In this document: positions 44,826 through 57,050 of the stretch, one piece after another | How the letters are laid out: the number at the start of each line of letters is the position of its first letter | How positions within the stretch are numbered: position 1 is the first letter of the stretch | Assembly (NCBI GenBank): GCA_949130495.1 | Contig: OX422214.1 | Location: 3,642,046 to 3,706,045, forward strand | Origin: Sambucus nigra | Lineage: Eukaryota > Streptophyta > Magnoliopsida > Dipsacales > Adoxaceae | Reading direction: 5' to 3' | Length of the DNA stretch: 64,000 nt | Translations under genes and position numbers: made by a program | Notes under the pieces: generated by a model | Told to the model about the DNA's origin: nothing | Databases searched by the model: none | The model's input: the letters and a program-made list of their open reading frames with translations, nothing else

Positions 44826-46332
44826 TGCAACCACACTTGTGTCTAGTGTGTGTGGTGTTTAGGCTCAAGTGCAAGCATGTCGCTCAAGTAATAATTCGAT
44901 AAAGAGGGTATCGATCCTCAGGTAAATAGGACGAACGGAGTCATAACAACGTTGGAAAGATAAAAGCAACCTAACTTTGACCTCTAAAAAGAACGAAAAG
45001 GTTATTTGAATTGTGAAATAACTACAGCTAGATGCAATTTTGAAAATGATTAATTAATCAAATCAGGAATAAAAGAATTGCAATTACTCTAAATTAACTA
45101 AAAGACTGATGATGATTCAAATATAACTTTAAATATAAGATGAGAAAGATGGGTCGGGTTACGATCCCCCACACCATAGTAATTCACTTCGTAGGTTACT
45201 AGATTCAGAATTAAAGCTTTAAATGAATTCGAATTTTTAATACTCCTAAGTATTACATATATGAGGGATCGTAGCCCGCACAGTATGTAAGAAAAAGGTT
45301 AGATTAAAATTCGGTCTTTATTTCTCCTAAGTATTACACATATGAGGGATCGTAGCCCGCACAGTATGTAAGCAAAGGATGAATTAAAGTAGTATCGTAT
45401 GAGCAATAATACAATTCATCTAAGGTTTTAAATCTAACTTCTATTTCCACTATCATGAATTACATCGGGTGGGGTTCATGCACCCCAACCCGTGGAAACT
45501 TAGTCGGACATATTTAAACTAGAAGCAAACATGTTTTGAAGTAAAGAAAACATTTTTCTAATGAATGAAGAATAAGAAGAATGAAATTACTATTAAGGAA
45601 ACCACTACTGCAATAATGAAAGTAAATATTAGAATGATACTTGAATTGCAAAACTGGAATCAAAACTAGGGTTTCTTTGTTGTTTTCTTCTCTAAAATAA
45701 TTACAATGTTTCCCTAACGAATTAGAAGCCCCTCAATGTCTGGGAGGTGTTTAAAATATGTACTCTAAGACTTATAAAACTTTCAACCATGCAATACTCT
45801 AATTTTACAAGTGGATAATTTCGAATTTCTGATACCCGAACCGATGTTGTTAAGGGGGTTCAGTTCGGTTCCATCTTTGACAGAAGTTTTTCCCTGAATC
45901 CGTTTGGTTCATTTTTCCTTTTCTTCGGCTCGGTTCCATATTTTCGTACTTTACTGGAGGTTCTTCAAGTATAGGATCGGTTCATTTTTCTTCCTCTTCG
46001 GTTCGGTTCCATCTCTTAGTGCTTTACAGGAATTTTCCCAGTATATAATCGGTTCGTTTTCCAACCCATTCGATTCGGTTCTATCTTTTCAGGAACTTTT
46101 CCTCCTTGTATTTTTGAATATTTGTAACTTTTGATCTGGAACTCGAATTAGGATGTCGATCCTTCCTAAGAACTGAATACCTGCAAAATAGAAGGAAATA
46201 CACGAAACTCGGCGTACTAATTAGAAAATGTCAATATCAATGATATGTGATAAATCCACTCGAATTACACTTTGCGGAGCGATAAAAGCCTCTAAATTAA
46301 GGGGGTAAATGGGAAGAATTTATGCCTAATCA
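44826..46332 (-). repeat. A 5' LTR
   Basis: Matches 30331-31838, with about 10% mismatch in sampled stretches. Same U3 repeats (GGTTCGGTTCCAT, about 45870-46090) and same inner/outer ends (TGCAACCAC...CTAATCA in plus orientation). Confidence 0.85.
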
Positions 46333-48195
46333 GAGACACCATCTACACTTTCAAATATCAAGCACCTCACTCACACAAGTATCTCAAAAAATCATCTTGC
46401 TGGCCAAATTCTCAATGTTTTTGCTAATCTCACATCCTTAAGCTCTATCGATCTTAGAGATAACAAATTCAGTGGTCCATTCATGTCGTCAATTATAAAC
46501 CTAACACAAGTGGTTACTTTATATCTCTCAAGTAATTTATTTATGGGTCCTATTCCCTCCAACATAGTTGGGCTTCACAATATAATTAGTCTCGCATTGA
46601 ACGATAACTCCTTCAATGGGACATTACCATGTTGGTTGTTTGCTCTTCCACTTTGGAGGACTTAAATCTCAGCTTCAATTGATTTACTGGCCATGTCTAT
46701 GAGTTCAGATTAACCTCACTAAAATCTATTTTATTAAATAACAATGATCTACATGACCTCATTCCTAATTCAATGTCAAAACTTATGAACCTAATTAAAT
46801 TCGATCTCTCGTGGAACAATTTCAATGGTACTGTGGATCTAGACACGTTTTCAATTCTCACAAGGCTTATGTTTCTTTATATTTCCAATAATAATCTATA
46901 TGTGACCAGCAATATCAATGTAGACTTCCAATTCCTCTTTTCTGGGGATTGGCCTCTTGTAAGATAAAGGAGCTCCTATATTTTTCAAAAGGAAGTTCGA
47001 TGCTCCAGCGTTTAGACCTATCCTATAACCAAATTCACTACCAAATCCCCCCCGATTTTTTATTGTTGCATCAAATATATTCTATTCAATTTCAATCCAA
47101 TTTCATTTAGGGACCACTACCTTCATCCATTTGTAGTTTCATCTATCTTCAAATCCTTGATTTGTCGAATAATAAGTTTTCTGGTACAATTCTACGATGT
47201 TTAGGAAACTTCAGCAATGTTCTTTGTTATTAGATTTACAAATGGATAGATTTCACGGGCCCATTCTAACAACATTTGGTACAAAAGTGAAATCTTTGGA
47301 AAATACCAATATATGGGGAAATAAACTATAAGGAACGTAGCCACGATCTTTGGCCAACTACACAGAATTATAAGTTCTTAACCTCAGAAATAATCTAATA
47401 AGTTATACATTCTCGCATTGGTTAAGAACTGTCCAAAACTCCTAGTTCTTTTCGTGAGATATACTAGGTTACATGGTCCCATAAGTAGCACGTCTAAGAC
47501 TAATGACTTTCTATTCAGTAAGCTTCGAATAATTGATCTCTCTCACAATGTGTTTACTAGCTTTCTTCCATCACAATTTTTTATGAATTTCAAATCCATG
47601 ATGAATGTGGAAGAAAATGAAATTAAAGAGAGGTATATGGTTTCAGAGGGGAGTTACTATGAAATAACTCTGGTAGTGAAAGGAATGGAGATTGACCTAG
47701 TGATTATCTTGACTGTCTTGATAACCATTAATTTTTCTAACAACGAAATTGAAGATGAGATTCCAAATTCCATCGAAAATATAAACTCACTTAGAGTGAT
47801 CAACTTATCCCATAACAGACTAACATATCATATTCCTTATGCGTTGGCAAGTCATTCCAAGATGGAATCATTAGACCTCTCCTCTAACCAATTTGTGGGA
47901 CAAATTCCTCAACGATTAACATATTTCACCTTTCTTATGGTATTGAATCTCTCATAAAATCATCTAGCCGAACCCATACCTCAGGGCAAGAAATTTTATA
48001 CATTTCAAAATGATTAGTATAGTGGACCCACCGATAGTCCAATAGGAAAATGATTCAGATTTTGTGAGTGGATTCACCTGGAAGTTTATGTTGATGGGGT
48101 ATGGTTGTGGGGCTGTGTTTGGATTGGTTATGGGTTACCTCATGTTCTTGAGAGGAAGATCGAGATGGTCTATAATAGTTTCTGAAAATAAATAG
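46333..48195 (+). pseudogene. RLP2 pseudogene, C-terminal part
   Basis: Resumes the LRR gene after A. The frame is open at first (HLAGQILNVFANLTSL, SIDLRDNKFSGPF, VTLYLSSNLFMGPIP), then breaks repeatedly after 46660. Later LRRs: INFSNNEIEDEIPNSIENI, VINLSHNRLTYHIPYALA, MESLDLSSNQFVGQIP (about 47700-47910). The last 47 codons (48052-48195) are open: an acidic juxtamembrane part, the transmembrane helix GYGCGAVFGLVMGYLMF with GxxxG motifs, and the short basic tail RGRSRWSIIVSENK ending TAG 48193-48195. That is the classic RLP tail without a kinase. Removing A joins both parts in frame. Confidence 0.88.
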
Positions 48196-51100
48196 CGCAA
48201 GAATGTAATGATAAGTCCCCGACATTCACGAAGGAGAAATTCATCAATTTAACTGGTAAATAATACATGAGTTTTAAAACTATTGTGTTATAATCTCTAG
48301 TGTTGAACTTTATCCGTAATTTTTATTTATTTATTTATAGAATTTATGCATTTACATTATTTTTAAACAGTAATCTAGGCCTTCGTCTACTTCTTTTGTT
48401 TTTAAATGAGTACATGTGAAAGAATCCAAACGGATTCACCTTGCATTTTATAGGATGCGACACTTGTTCACGTGTAACTGAAACTCATATTGTAATAATT
48501 TAAAAATCCCTACTAATTGCTAATGCTTATAGGAGGGATCGGTTAAAAACAATGAGTTTAGAAAAAGAAAAAATGTTCATATTTAAGAGAAAAAATAGGA
48601 ACAGGTAGTAGCTCCGCGAATTTTGTTTTACGAGCTTTGGATGAGAAATAACTAGCGTAGGTAGTTTGTAAGAGTCCACTCTATGGCACTTGAAATTTTT
48701 TTTATTCTTAATCATCGATACGTTAGCAAGATAATATATATTTTTAGAGAGATAACCTCAAAAGGAGGATAGATGATTAAGAATCTTAATTAAAATTATA
48801 GTTTCCTTTTTTAAATTATTGTTAGGCATCTTTTAACCCCAGTTTCTTAAATTCTTGCTTGTATCGGAAATTCAGGACTTGAAAGTAGTCATTTACATTC
48901 AAAGACTAATCTAGTTGAAACTGAACCAATGATGGTCTACATCAAGAGTCTTATAGAAAATGAAATTAACTCAGGAATCCACCTCAACTAGGAATCAAGG
49001 GCAATAGTAGCAGTGGAACACCTTTTTGTTCTGGTGGAATACCTTTCTGTATAGTTATGAACAAATTTTGTGCAGTTGCCTCGATTTTGTGTAGTTGGTG
49101 AAAGTGCAACACATACGATTTAGTTGCTTTTATTTTGGGAGATTTTATAGCATCAATAAATTTATGGTTTATACTTGTATTCTTGATTCCAACTCATAAT
49201 ATTCCTTATATATCTTCATGGTTGTATATTGAACCAAAATAAATAGAAGACAAATGAACAAATTGATAAAATATTGATGATTAGCTGAAAAAACTATCAT
49301 AATTGAATCCCCAACTTCCATTTCTCTCTAATAAGTAACTTTAAACTAACATAGCATTCAACTAACTAAAACTTGCACGAGTTCCTCCATGGCATTCTTA
49401 CTACTTAAGTTTGACTTGCTAAAAAGTACAATTTCATCAACTAAACCATCAATAACCAAAACCTAAACCACTTCTCTCTTCCTCCCATCCCTTTAATTTG
49501 ATACCTTAAGTGAGTTACCATCCTAAGCAGCCCGAGAATAATTTGCCTTCCATGAGTACCATCATCAGCCTCCATTAGAATGAAATAAATTCTTGAACTC
49601 CTGCATGTATCTTAGTTTAGTGTCCAGAAAATAGGTCTTATGTTAATATAGATAAAAGTTATTGAAAATTTTTCCATTATAAATATTCTTAATCGAGTCA
49701 TGTACACTTGTTTTTTACTTCACGAAAATCAGTTCATCGGTTAAATGAAATATTTGGATACAGTCCCTTGTGAACAAGGTCTTTTAAATGTGGTATATAT
49801 ACTTTTATGAAATTACATATACCTTTAACCTAATCTAAAGGTATCTAGACCGTATCCTAATAACTATATGTGGACTTTTTAAGAAACTTATGCTTTTCCA
49901 TGGACTTACTTGTGAAAAAAGTAAAGACTTTTTGTTTCAGTAGAAAACATAATAAATATTTTGGATATAATTACTTAATGAGTTCTTAACATGACCATAA
50001 TTACTTTAAGTTCCCAATTATTCAACTGCTTTCCTTCAGTTTTGTATTTGTGTGAAGAGAGCACCACTGTCACCTTTATTAAGCTGAGAGTATATGTTTG
50101 ATTCAAATTCTAAGAGTATAAGGGAAATAGGAGCCTTCTGGAAAAGACATGCGTATTTTTTCCACAACTGTTTACAGAGTCAGAGTTTAGGTCTGTTGCA
50201 TATATTTAATGTCTTGTTTCCTGGTGTTCTATTAAATTATAGAATAATCTTATACTTTGGTGGATTTTTTTCTCCCCTAAAAGCAATGCAATATTTAATG
50301 AGCTAGTTCAAACTAATGAGTTGGGTTGAAAATATTCACCAACTTGTGTTTTGTGAGAATTCAACAACAAGATGATTGGTTGTCCGTTTGCTTTATGTCA
50401 TTTTTTTACACTTTAATCTTTTTGTCATGTATTTTGAAACTACTATCAGATTGCTATGGTGTATTTTATATTGTATATAAGATGCTTTTGATCTTCAACC
50501 AATCAAGATATGGATAGAATATGGCATGACATCTTCTAGGAGTTGCCTATTACTCAACAATGAAAAAAATATGATTGATTCAAGACCCTAACAACTTAGT
50601 TCTCCTAATGAAGCAAAACCATGCAGGAATGGTAATGTAAATCTCTTTTGTTAGATCCTAAATAACCCTGCTTCTCAGGATACACCTTGTAGTAATAAAC
50701 ACGAGAATGATGATAAGGTCCGTCAACATTCCAAATTAAGTGGTGAATCCTCTTTCAACATGAAATTCAAAGTAGATATAAAATCATCTCTGTCAAAAAT
50801 CGACCTTAATAATAATTCGGGTCTTGAGTATGTTCTAGTAAAGAGTAGTTATGGTTACTGGCATAGGAACATAATACAACCATGATTTCCTTCTATTCCC
50901 GACCCTGTTATCTTGTTGGCTAAATACCCAGTTGCATTTAGTAATTACCCGACGCCTTCATCCAATATACAATGATAATACCCATTACCTTCACTAATAA
51001 ACCTTAATGATAGAATTCTAATGGTGTACCAATTTTGCCAAAAAGGAACCGAGATGTTGCCAAAGTGCAGCGTTTTACAGTAGATATAAAGCAATGCCAG

Positions 51101-51681
51101 GACATCATATTCTCTCAGATGGAAAGATAAAGTGAGATACATGTTATGGGGAGAGGAGGGGGGATTTCGGACCCTGTGGCGGCCATTAAAATGCATTATG
51201 TTAAAACTGAATGATACAGAGAGGAGAAAACTTGGAGAGAGAAGGGGAAGATAAACATGCAGTGGAAAGCTCAAAAAGGTCCTATTGGAGGAGGCCTCGG
51301 TGCAAATTATCATACACTATACAATAGTTTTTGTAAGCTAAAATCAACAATGATAGAGCAATGGACACTTGTTAGTTTTTCAACATTTTTTGTCCAAATA
51401 TTCTTAGATGATCGTACTACTAAAACTAATTTTGTATTTATTTTAACTCACAGAATAATCATTGTGAATATTTTGGTGTTGGTGGGGGGGGGGGGGGGAC
51501 ATTTCATCTCCTGTGTCCCAACGATTTCTTTGGATATGGTTAAAAATCATTTGAAAGGAAAATAGCATGGATGGATCACCAAGTACCAAAATGTTCTCAA
51601 ATGATTTCAAAACCTAACAGGTGATTTATCTTTTTCTTATATTTGACTATTTCTTTATTACTGTATATTAGTGATGTGTTT
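48196..51681. other. Intergenic, no gene recognised
   Basis: About 3.5 kb of AT-rich DNA with only short ORFs lacking domains, plus a 15-G run at 51484-51498. No transposon ends seen. Confidence 0.55.
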
Positions 51682-52058
51682 TGTTATACGTAGCGACACG
51701 TAGTGAATGGTTGTGCTACCGGGAGAAGACTATATTTTATTTTGTATTTTAATTTGGGGTAACATTATCATTTCCTTTTATTTTTAGTCTTTAATTGGTC
51801 TCCAAGCATGTTTGGGGCTAATTGGTCATTTTTATTTACCAGTTGTCCTTTTTGAGTCTTTTGGGTCATTACTTGGTTACCAAGTAATTTTTTTCCTATA
51901 AATAGGCCCTTCGCATTCATTTGTAATTACACTTGAATATTGTGAAAGAGAATATGAAGAGGGAAAAAATTCATTTTCTTAGTTTAGTTTTATTTATTAT
52001 TAGTGGTGGTGTTGTGTTGTTATAATAATAACGCTTCCATATTCATAGATTCACATCA
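51682..52058 (+). repeat. C 5' LTR
   Basis: TGTTATACGTAGCG...TTCACATCA. TATA box TATAAATAGG at about 51897. Confidence 0.8.
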
Positions 52059-52472
52059 AATTGGTATCAGTGCTGCGTTTTTCTTGGTGTTCGTCTGGTA
52101 TATGAAGTGGGTATCGAGTTGTGTTTCCAACTCAGGCAACCCTTCAATTGTTAGATTGATAAATGTCCAAATAGGAATTGGGTGGATGGAAATCCTAGAT
52201 TCCATCATTGCTAATTGAGGGAATACCAGCCCTTTTAGCCACCACTTTTTCACCCTTGACCACCTCATCTTCCTCCACCATTACCTTCTGTTGCCGTGAC
52301 ACAACCTCCACTACACTCCAAAATACAGCCCCATCTTCTTCCCCACCATCCTCGATTTCCCTAAAACAAACCCAAACCCAAACCCTAACCCTAACCCCAC
52401 AAGTGTTATCCTAATCTGACATAACCTCTTTCAACCCTATTTTAAACCTTTCTTTACTCATCAACCCCCAAC
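52059..52472 (+). other. C interior, left part with primer-binding site
   Basis: TGGTATCAGTGCTG at 52062 is an initiator-Met-type primer site with one change from TGGTATCAGAGC. A pyrimidine-rich Pro/Thr/Ser-coding stretch follows (52208-52414), containing telomere-like CCCTAACCCTAACCCC at about 52387. It ends at the SIRE target site CCAAC (52468-52472). Confidence 0.65.
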
Positions 52473-54486
52473 TGAAGCACCTTATATTCTTGACTCACTT
52501 GAGTCTACATTGTATAAGTGTTCATCTTGTTTGGAAATTGTGATAAAATTATGTCTAACCCAGAATCCAAAGAACCTCAGAGCTTGCACTACTATTTCAT
52601 CTTTGATTAAAGTGATCTAGACCTCATTACCAACACTTACACACACAGTAGAATGGATCATATACATCTCATATTGCATATTAGTGTGTGTACATATGTT
52701 GAGTGTGTTTAAATCCCTAATATTGATTTTAAAATAATATTTGGGATTTTATAAACTTTTTAAAATAAGGTTTTATTAATTAAAACTTGGTTTTAAAAGT
52801 TTGTGGGGTAAATATGTTATTTCACATTGTTGGTTTAATTGACTAAAAGTTGCCTTGGGTAGAATCCGAAAGCGACAAAGACTTCAAGGTGTTCATTGTA
52901 ATTATTTTTAGACGCGCGTTTTATCCCGTCTTATTGTCCAACACCTGTTGCCCTATGATTGGTTGTAATTGTGTTTCTTCACAGAGTGTAAACCAGCGCC
53001 TATTTTCAACCCTTGGATCGTTTTTATCAACGATCTGCATGCGCCCTTTCATAATACCTGTGAACCCTATTTGGACCAATCAAGAGAATTTTAACCACCG
53101 CATATCGTGAGCCCTTGGATTAAAGTCAATCCATCTTGACTCAATCTTGTCCCTTGATTTCAATCCTCATTCTCGAACCTTCCATGCCTCTTATAAAAAG
53201 GCTCCTACTCTCAGCATTAGAAGACTTTTGCCATTTCGTCCTTTGAGAGAAAAAAAGAGAGTAGAGAGAGAAGAGAGAAAAGAGAGAGGAAGAGAGAAAC
53301 CAGAAGAGAGAGAAAGAGTTAGAAACCCTAACCCAAACCCTAAATCGTCTAAACAAGTTGAAACCATAAATAAACCTTCAAACCCCTGTATTTCCCCAAA
53401 CACAACCTTGAGTGTTTGAGTGTTTGAGAGGTGATTTGTGAGTTGGTTTGTTGCTGTAACCTCTTCGATCTTTTGATCTTGTTTCCAACTTAATCATTTT
53501 ATCAGATCTATTTTTTTGGTATATAGAAATTTCAGATCTGAGTTTTTCATGGTATATTACACTTAGTTTGCATTTTTGTTTCTCAGCTTGAGAAATATAT
53601 TGTTGATTCTTTTTCTATAAATGTTTTTAACTTTGAAATCAACAATAATGTTTTATGTTTCTAGTTCTCTTGAAACAAGACCTTAGACCTAGTTTGGAAT
53701 CGCACTTGGTGATTTTCAGTCTCAAAAATCTTTTCAAAACCCGAGACTGATTAAGATCTTGATACGTCTTCAGAGCAAGATAGCCGTGGATTCTGGGATT
53801 GATTTAAAGGTCAAAAAGGTTAAGTTTTATGAGAAGAGAGAAAAAGAAAAGTCACTGCATATATTCTTATATGTAATTTGTTAGGACTGTTTGTACATGA
53901 TAAGTGTGTGTGTGTGCATGCATGTGTTAGAGAGCACCTACACAAACACTTTCACTCTACCACACGAAAAGTGTTGGTAATAAGATCTTGAGAAAAAGAG
54001 TCGACGTAAAGAGCTTGAACAAATTGGAGTTAACAAACTGAGAGGACAACATCAACAATCAGAACTGCAGAGAAGTTATAAGTACACCAAAGGGTACATT
54101 CCTAAACTTATATAGGTCTGAGTTGTATGCATGTTTGTTATATAGTTTGTAACTGTTGAATTTATTTATAGTGGATTTTTGTTTTACTCTGTAGAGGGAG
54201 TCGTGGATGTTTCCTCAGTTGGGTGAGGTTTTACCACGTAAAAATCTTGTTCTCAATCTTCCTACATCTTCTCATCTCATTCTTGGTTGTGTTGAGTTTA
54301 AAAGTTTGTTTAAAACTGTTTAATAAACCTTTTGATCAAATCTTGAATAGATCTCATACATACTTTTATAAAACACATCTTGTGTTCAAATAGTTTTAGT
54401 TTTTAAGAAAAGAGTTTCTTCAAAAAACTGTTCAGAGTTACTTAAATAGTTTAATTTTATTAAACGGCTTTAGTAACAGAATTTCA
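52473..54486 (+). repeat. SIRE-type 5' LTR
   Basis: TGAAGCACC...GAATTTCA. TATA box TTATAAAAAG at 53191. Just downstream are a GA-rich microsatellite (about 53250-53320) and telomere-like CCCTAACCCAAACCCTAAA; a (GT)n run is at 53907. Confidence 0.93.
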
Positions 54487-54488
54487 AT

Positions 54489-54505
54489 TGGTATCAGAGC
54501 TTTGT
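54489..54505 (+). promoter_or_regulatory. SIRE-type primer-binding site (tRNA-iMet)
   Basis: TGGTATCAGAGCTTTGT, 2 nt after the 5' LTR. Confidence 0.92.
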
Positions 54506-54559
54506 AAACTTCTTTTAAAGAGATCATGTGTTTCTGAAATTGTTTTCTGAAAATCAAAT

Positions 54560-57050
54560 ATGGACTAGAAAAATGAAAGATTTGGTAACTTGACGAGACC
54601 TCCTATCTTTGATGGAACCAATTTTGCTTACTGGAAAGTAAGGATGATTGCTTTCATTCAAGGAACTCTAGGAGATGATGTCTGGGACATTGTTGAAAAT
54701 GGTTACATTTTTCCTACTAAACCAGCCACTGAAGGAAGTAATGGGAGGGTTAAGAAAGTATTAAGTGAGTTCACATAAGAAGAGAAACAAATTTCTCGCA
54801 ACAATAACAAAGGAAAGAATACCATATTTATATCTATAAATGAACACGAGTTCAAAAGAATCTCATCCTGTACCACTTCTAAGGAAGCTTGGGACACCTT
54901 GGTTACTGCTCATGAAGGTGACACTAGAGTTAAGGATGCTAAAACTCAAATGCTCATGTAACAGTATAATTCTTTAATTATGTCTGAGACTGAGTCATTT
55001 GATGACTTCTATATGAACTTGACTGATATTGTGACAAAATTGCATGCTAATGGGTTAACATATGACAAACAAGAAATTGTATCTAAAATTCTGAGATCAT
55101 TACCAAAGAAATTTGACAACAAAAGATATGCTATTGAGGAAATGTGTGATATCAATCTCACTCCTGAACTACTCAGTAGTAAATTAAGACCTATGGAAAT
55201 GGAACTGGAATTTAAGAAACAATTAACCCAGTCCCATAGGAAACAGACTAGTTCCAATCTAAGCTTCTCTTCTAAATTGATTAAGCCTGAGTTTAATACT
55301 TCCAATGATGACTATGATGAGGAATGCGATATAGAGAGTTTGGACAATCAGATTGCCTTAATGTCAAAAAAGTTTAAGAAAATCATTAAATTTAGAAATA
55401 ACATGGAAAACAAACAAGGCAAGTCAAATTATCCAACTCCCTTTAATCACAGACCTCATGAGAAAAGCCATGACAAAAATCACAAGGACTCTCACACTAG
55501 ACCTAACAGAGACCTTAAGAAGACTGAATGCTATAGATGTGGTAAACTAGGACACATTGCACAAGACTGTAGAGTTAACTTGAACACTCAAAACAAACAC
55601 ACTAGAGCCAACATTTGCAAGACATGGGATGATTCAAGTGACTCTAAAAATGAGGAACCTGAGTCATCTGATACTTTTGACCCTTGCATGTCCTTCTTTG
55701 CCAAGATTATCTATAATGATGATATGCCTGTGTTTGTTAGTGAGGATGAATCTAGTAATTCTACTTCTGATGTTTCGAATATTGCTATTACTGGTTTAGA
55801 TGCTTTGATTACTGAGAATATTACTATCTGTTCCTCGGGGTGTGTGAGTCAAAGGGAAAGCGATAATGACGATGTCAATGGGTGTGTGAGTCCAAAGAAT
55901 GAAGCCCTAGGGGTCACTTCACACACTACACTTAGTGACTCGGACAATGAAGACCTCCCAGATATTCACACACTCTATGCTAAAACTCTCAAGAAAAGCA
56001 CTAGACTAGAAAAGATTGTGAAAGATCTCACTAAGAAGTTAGAAGATCTAAGCCTAATGGTCAAACTGAATGCTGAAGAGTACTCTACCTAATGTCTGAC
56101 TCATGAAAGTGAAATCAAAATGTTTGATCAAAAACTCAGAAATTTAAATGAAGCAAATGAAACTCTGGAGAAAAAGTACAAAGGGACATTGTTAGAATTG
56201 GAACAAACTAAAGAAAAGACAGCAATTGTTTTCAAAAAATTTACAAAATTTGAAAACAACTCAAACTGTTTTAATGAATTTGTTGCTGAATCAAAAACCA
56301 ATTCTGATGATCGAACTGGAATAAGATTTTTCCCCAATTTGAAGACACACATAAAATCTTTTGAAACTATCAAGTTTGTGTCAGGAGGTAAAAGACCTAT
56401 TGAAACTTGCCCAGACTTTCATTCCCTAAAACCTGAGTTTGATTCAAAACATTAAAATTTTAACATTGGGGAATCAAGTTTCTCTAAACATGAAAGTTCA
56501 CCTAAGGCTAAATACGTATGCCCCTCTATTAGGAAGAGTGAGTCTGCATTCAAGACTGTCACACCTAGGAATAGAGTTCAACCTCAAAACTTCTCAAAAC
56601 CTTTGTTTAGAGACTTTCCTTAGGAGACCTCATTCTTGAGCAATCTTTCTTACTCTTACTGTGATATATACGGTCACTCTTTTGATAGTTTCTATGCTAG
56701 GAGACTAGTTACACCTGCCTATAGTTCTCCTATTTATCAGAACATTAACTATTCTAGGAGGAGCCGAGACAATTATGTACTTCCTAGACAACCTGACAAA
56801 AACTCTAATTATAGGAAGAGAAAGACCAAACCTAAAAGAACATTTCCTCGAAGGATTCCTAAGAACTTTCCTAAACCAAATGCTCATGTTTATCATAAAA
56901 CTCCAAATCATGCGCAAAACATTTTTCAACAAAAATCGAATGCTCGCAGATTTTATCCGCTCGGAGTTAATAAGCGCAAAATCAAAACTAGAGCAATTTG
57001 GGTTAGAAAAGATGATCTATTACCTCATATGAAGTGTAATATATTTATCA
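54560..57050 (+). pseudogene. SIRE-type gag pseudogene
   Basis: ATG 54560 begins one continuous frame shared with pol. In-frame stops at 54566, 54776, 54959, 56090, 56453 and about 56621. Gag core: RPPIFDGTNFAYWK, EAWDTLVTAHEG, ILRSLPKKFDN. Acidic linker, then CCHC knuckle CYRCGKLGHIAQDC (55529-55570). Coiled-coil-rich C-terminal part at about 56000-56260. Homologous to D's gag in order and motifs, but with more stops. Gag/pol boundary is arbitrary. Confidence 0.88.

Larger units (their letters stand above)
30331..46332 (-). mobile_element. A: Athila-clade Ty3/gypsy element, interrupted and decayed
   Basis: A 16-kb span on the minus strand (about 10.5 kb without nested element D). LTRs are about 1.5 kb; primer site, gag, protease, RT and RNase H run from right to left, then the start of integrase, a downstream ORF, a long noncoding tail and a polypurine tract. 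RT motif VFMDDFSVFG and gag/pol style indicate Athila. Flanks AAGAC (30326-30330) and GAGAC (46333-46337) are a one-mismatch target duplication. The LRR frame of RLP2 continues across the join when A is removed. LTR divergence looks near 10% over a sampled 175 bp. Confidence 0.88.

Noticed and set aside
51257..51565. 102-codon ORF containing FLDD, looking like an RT fragment
   Set aside because: No neighbouring RT motifs; the Gly run comes from the 15-G tract.
52208..52414. Thr/Ser/Pro-rich ORF in element C
   Set aside because: Pyrimidine-rich low-complexity sequence with telomere-like repeats; no supporting motif.
53147..53419. Arg/Glu-rich ORF and its antisense Leu/Ser-rich partner, duplicated near 61043
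   Set aside because: Generated by the GA microsatellite in the SIRE LTRs.
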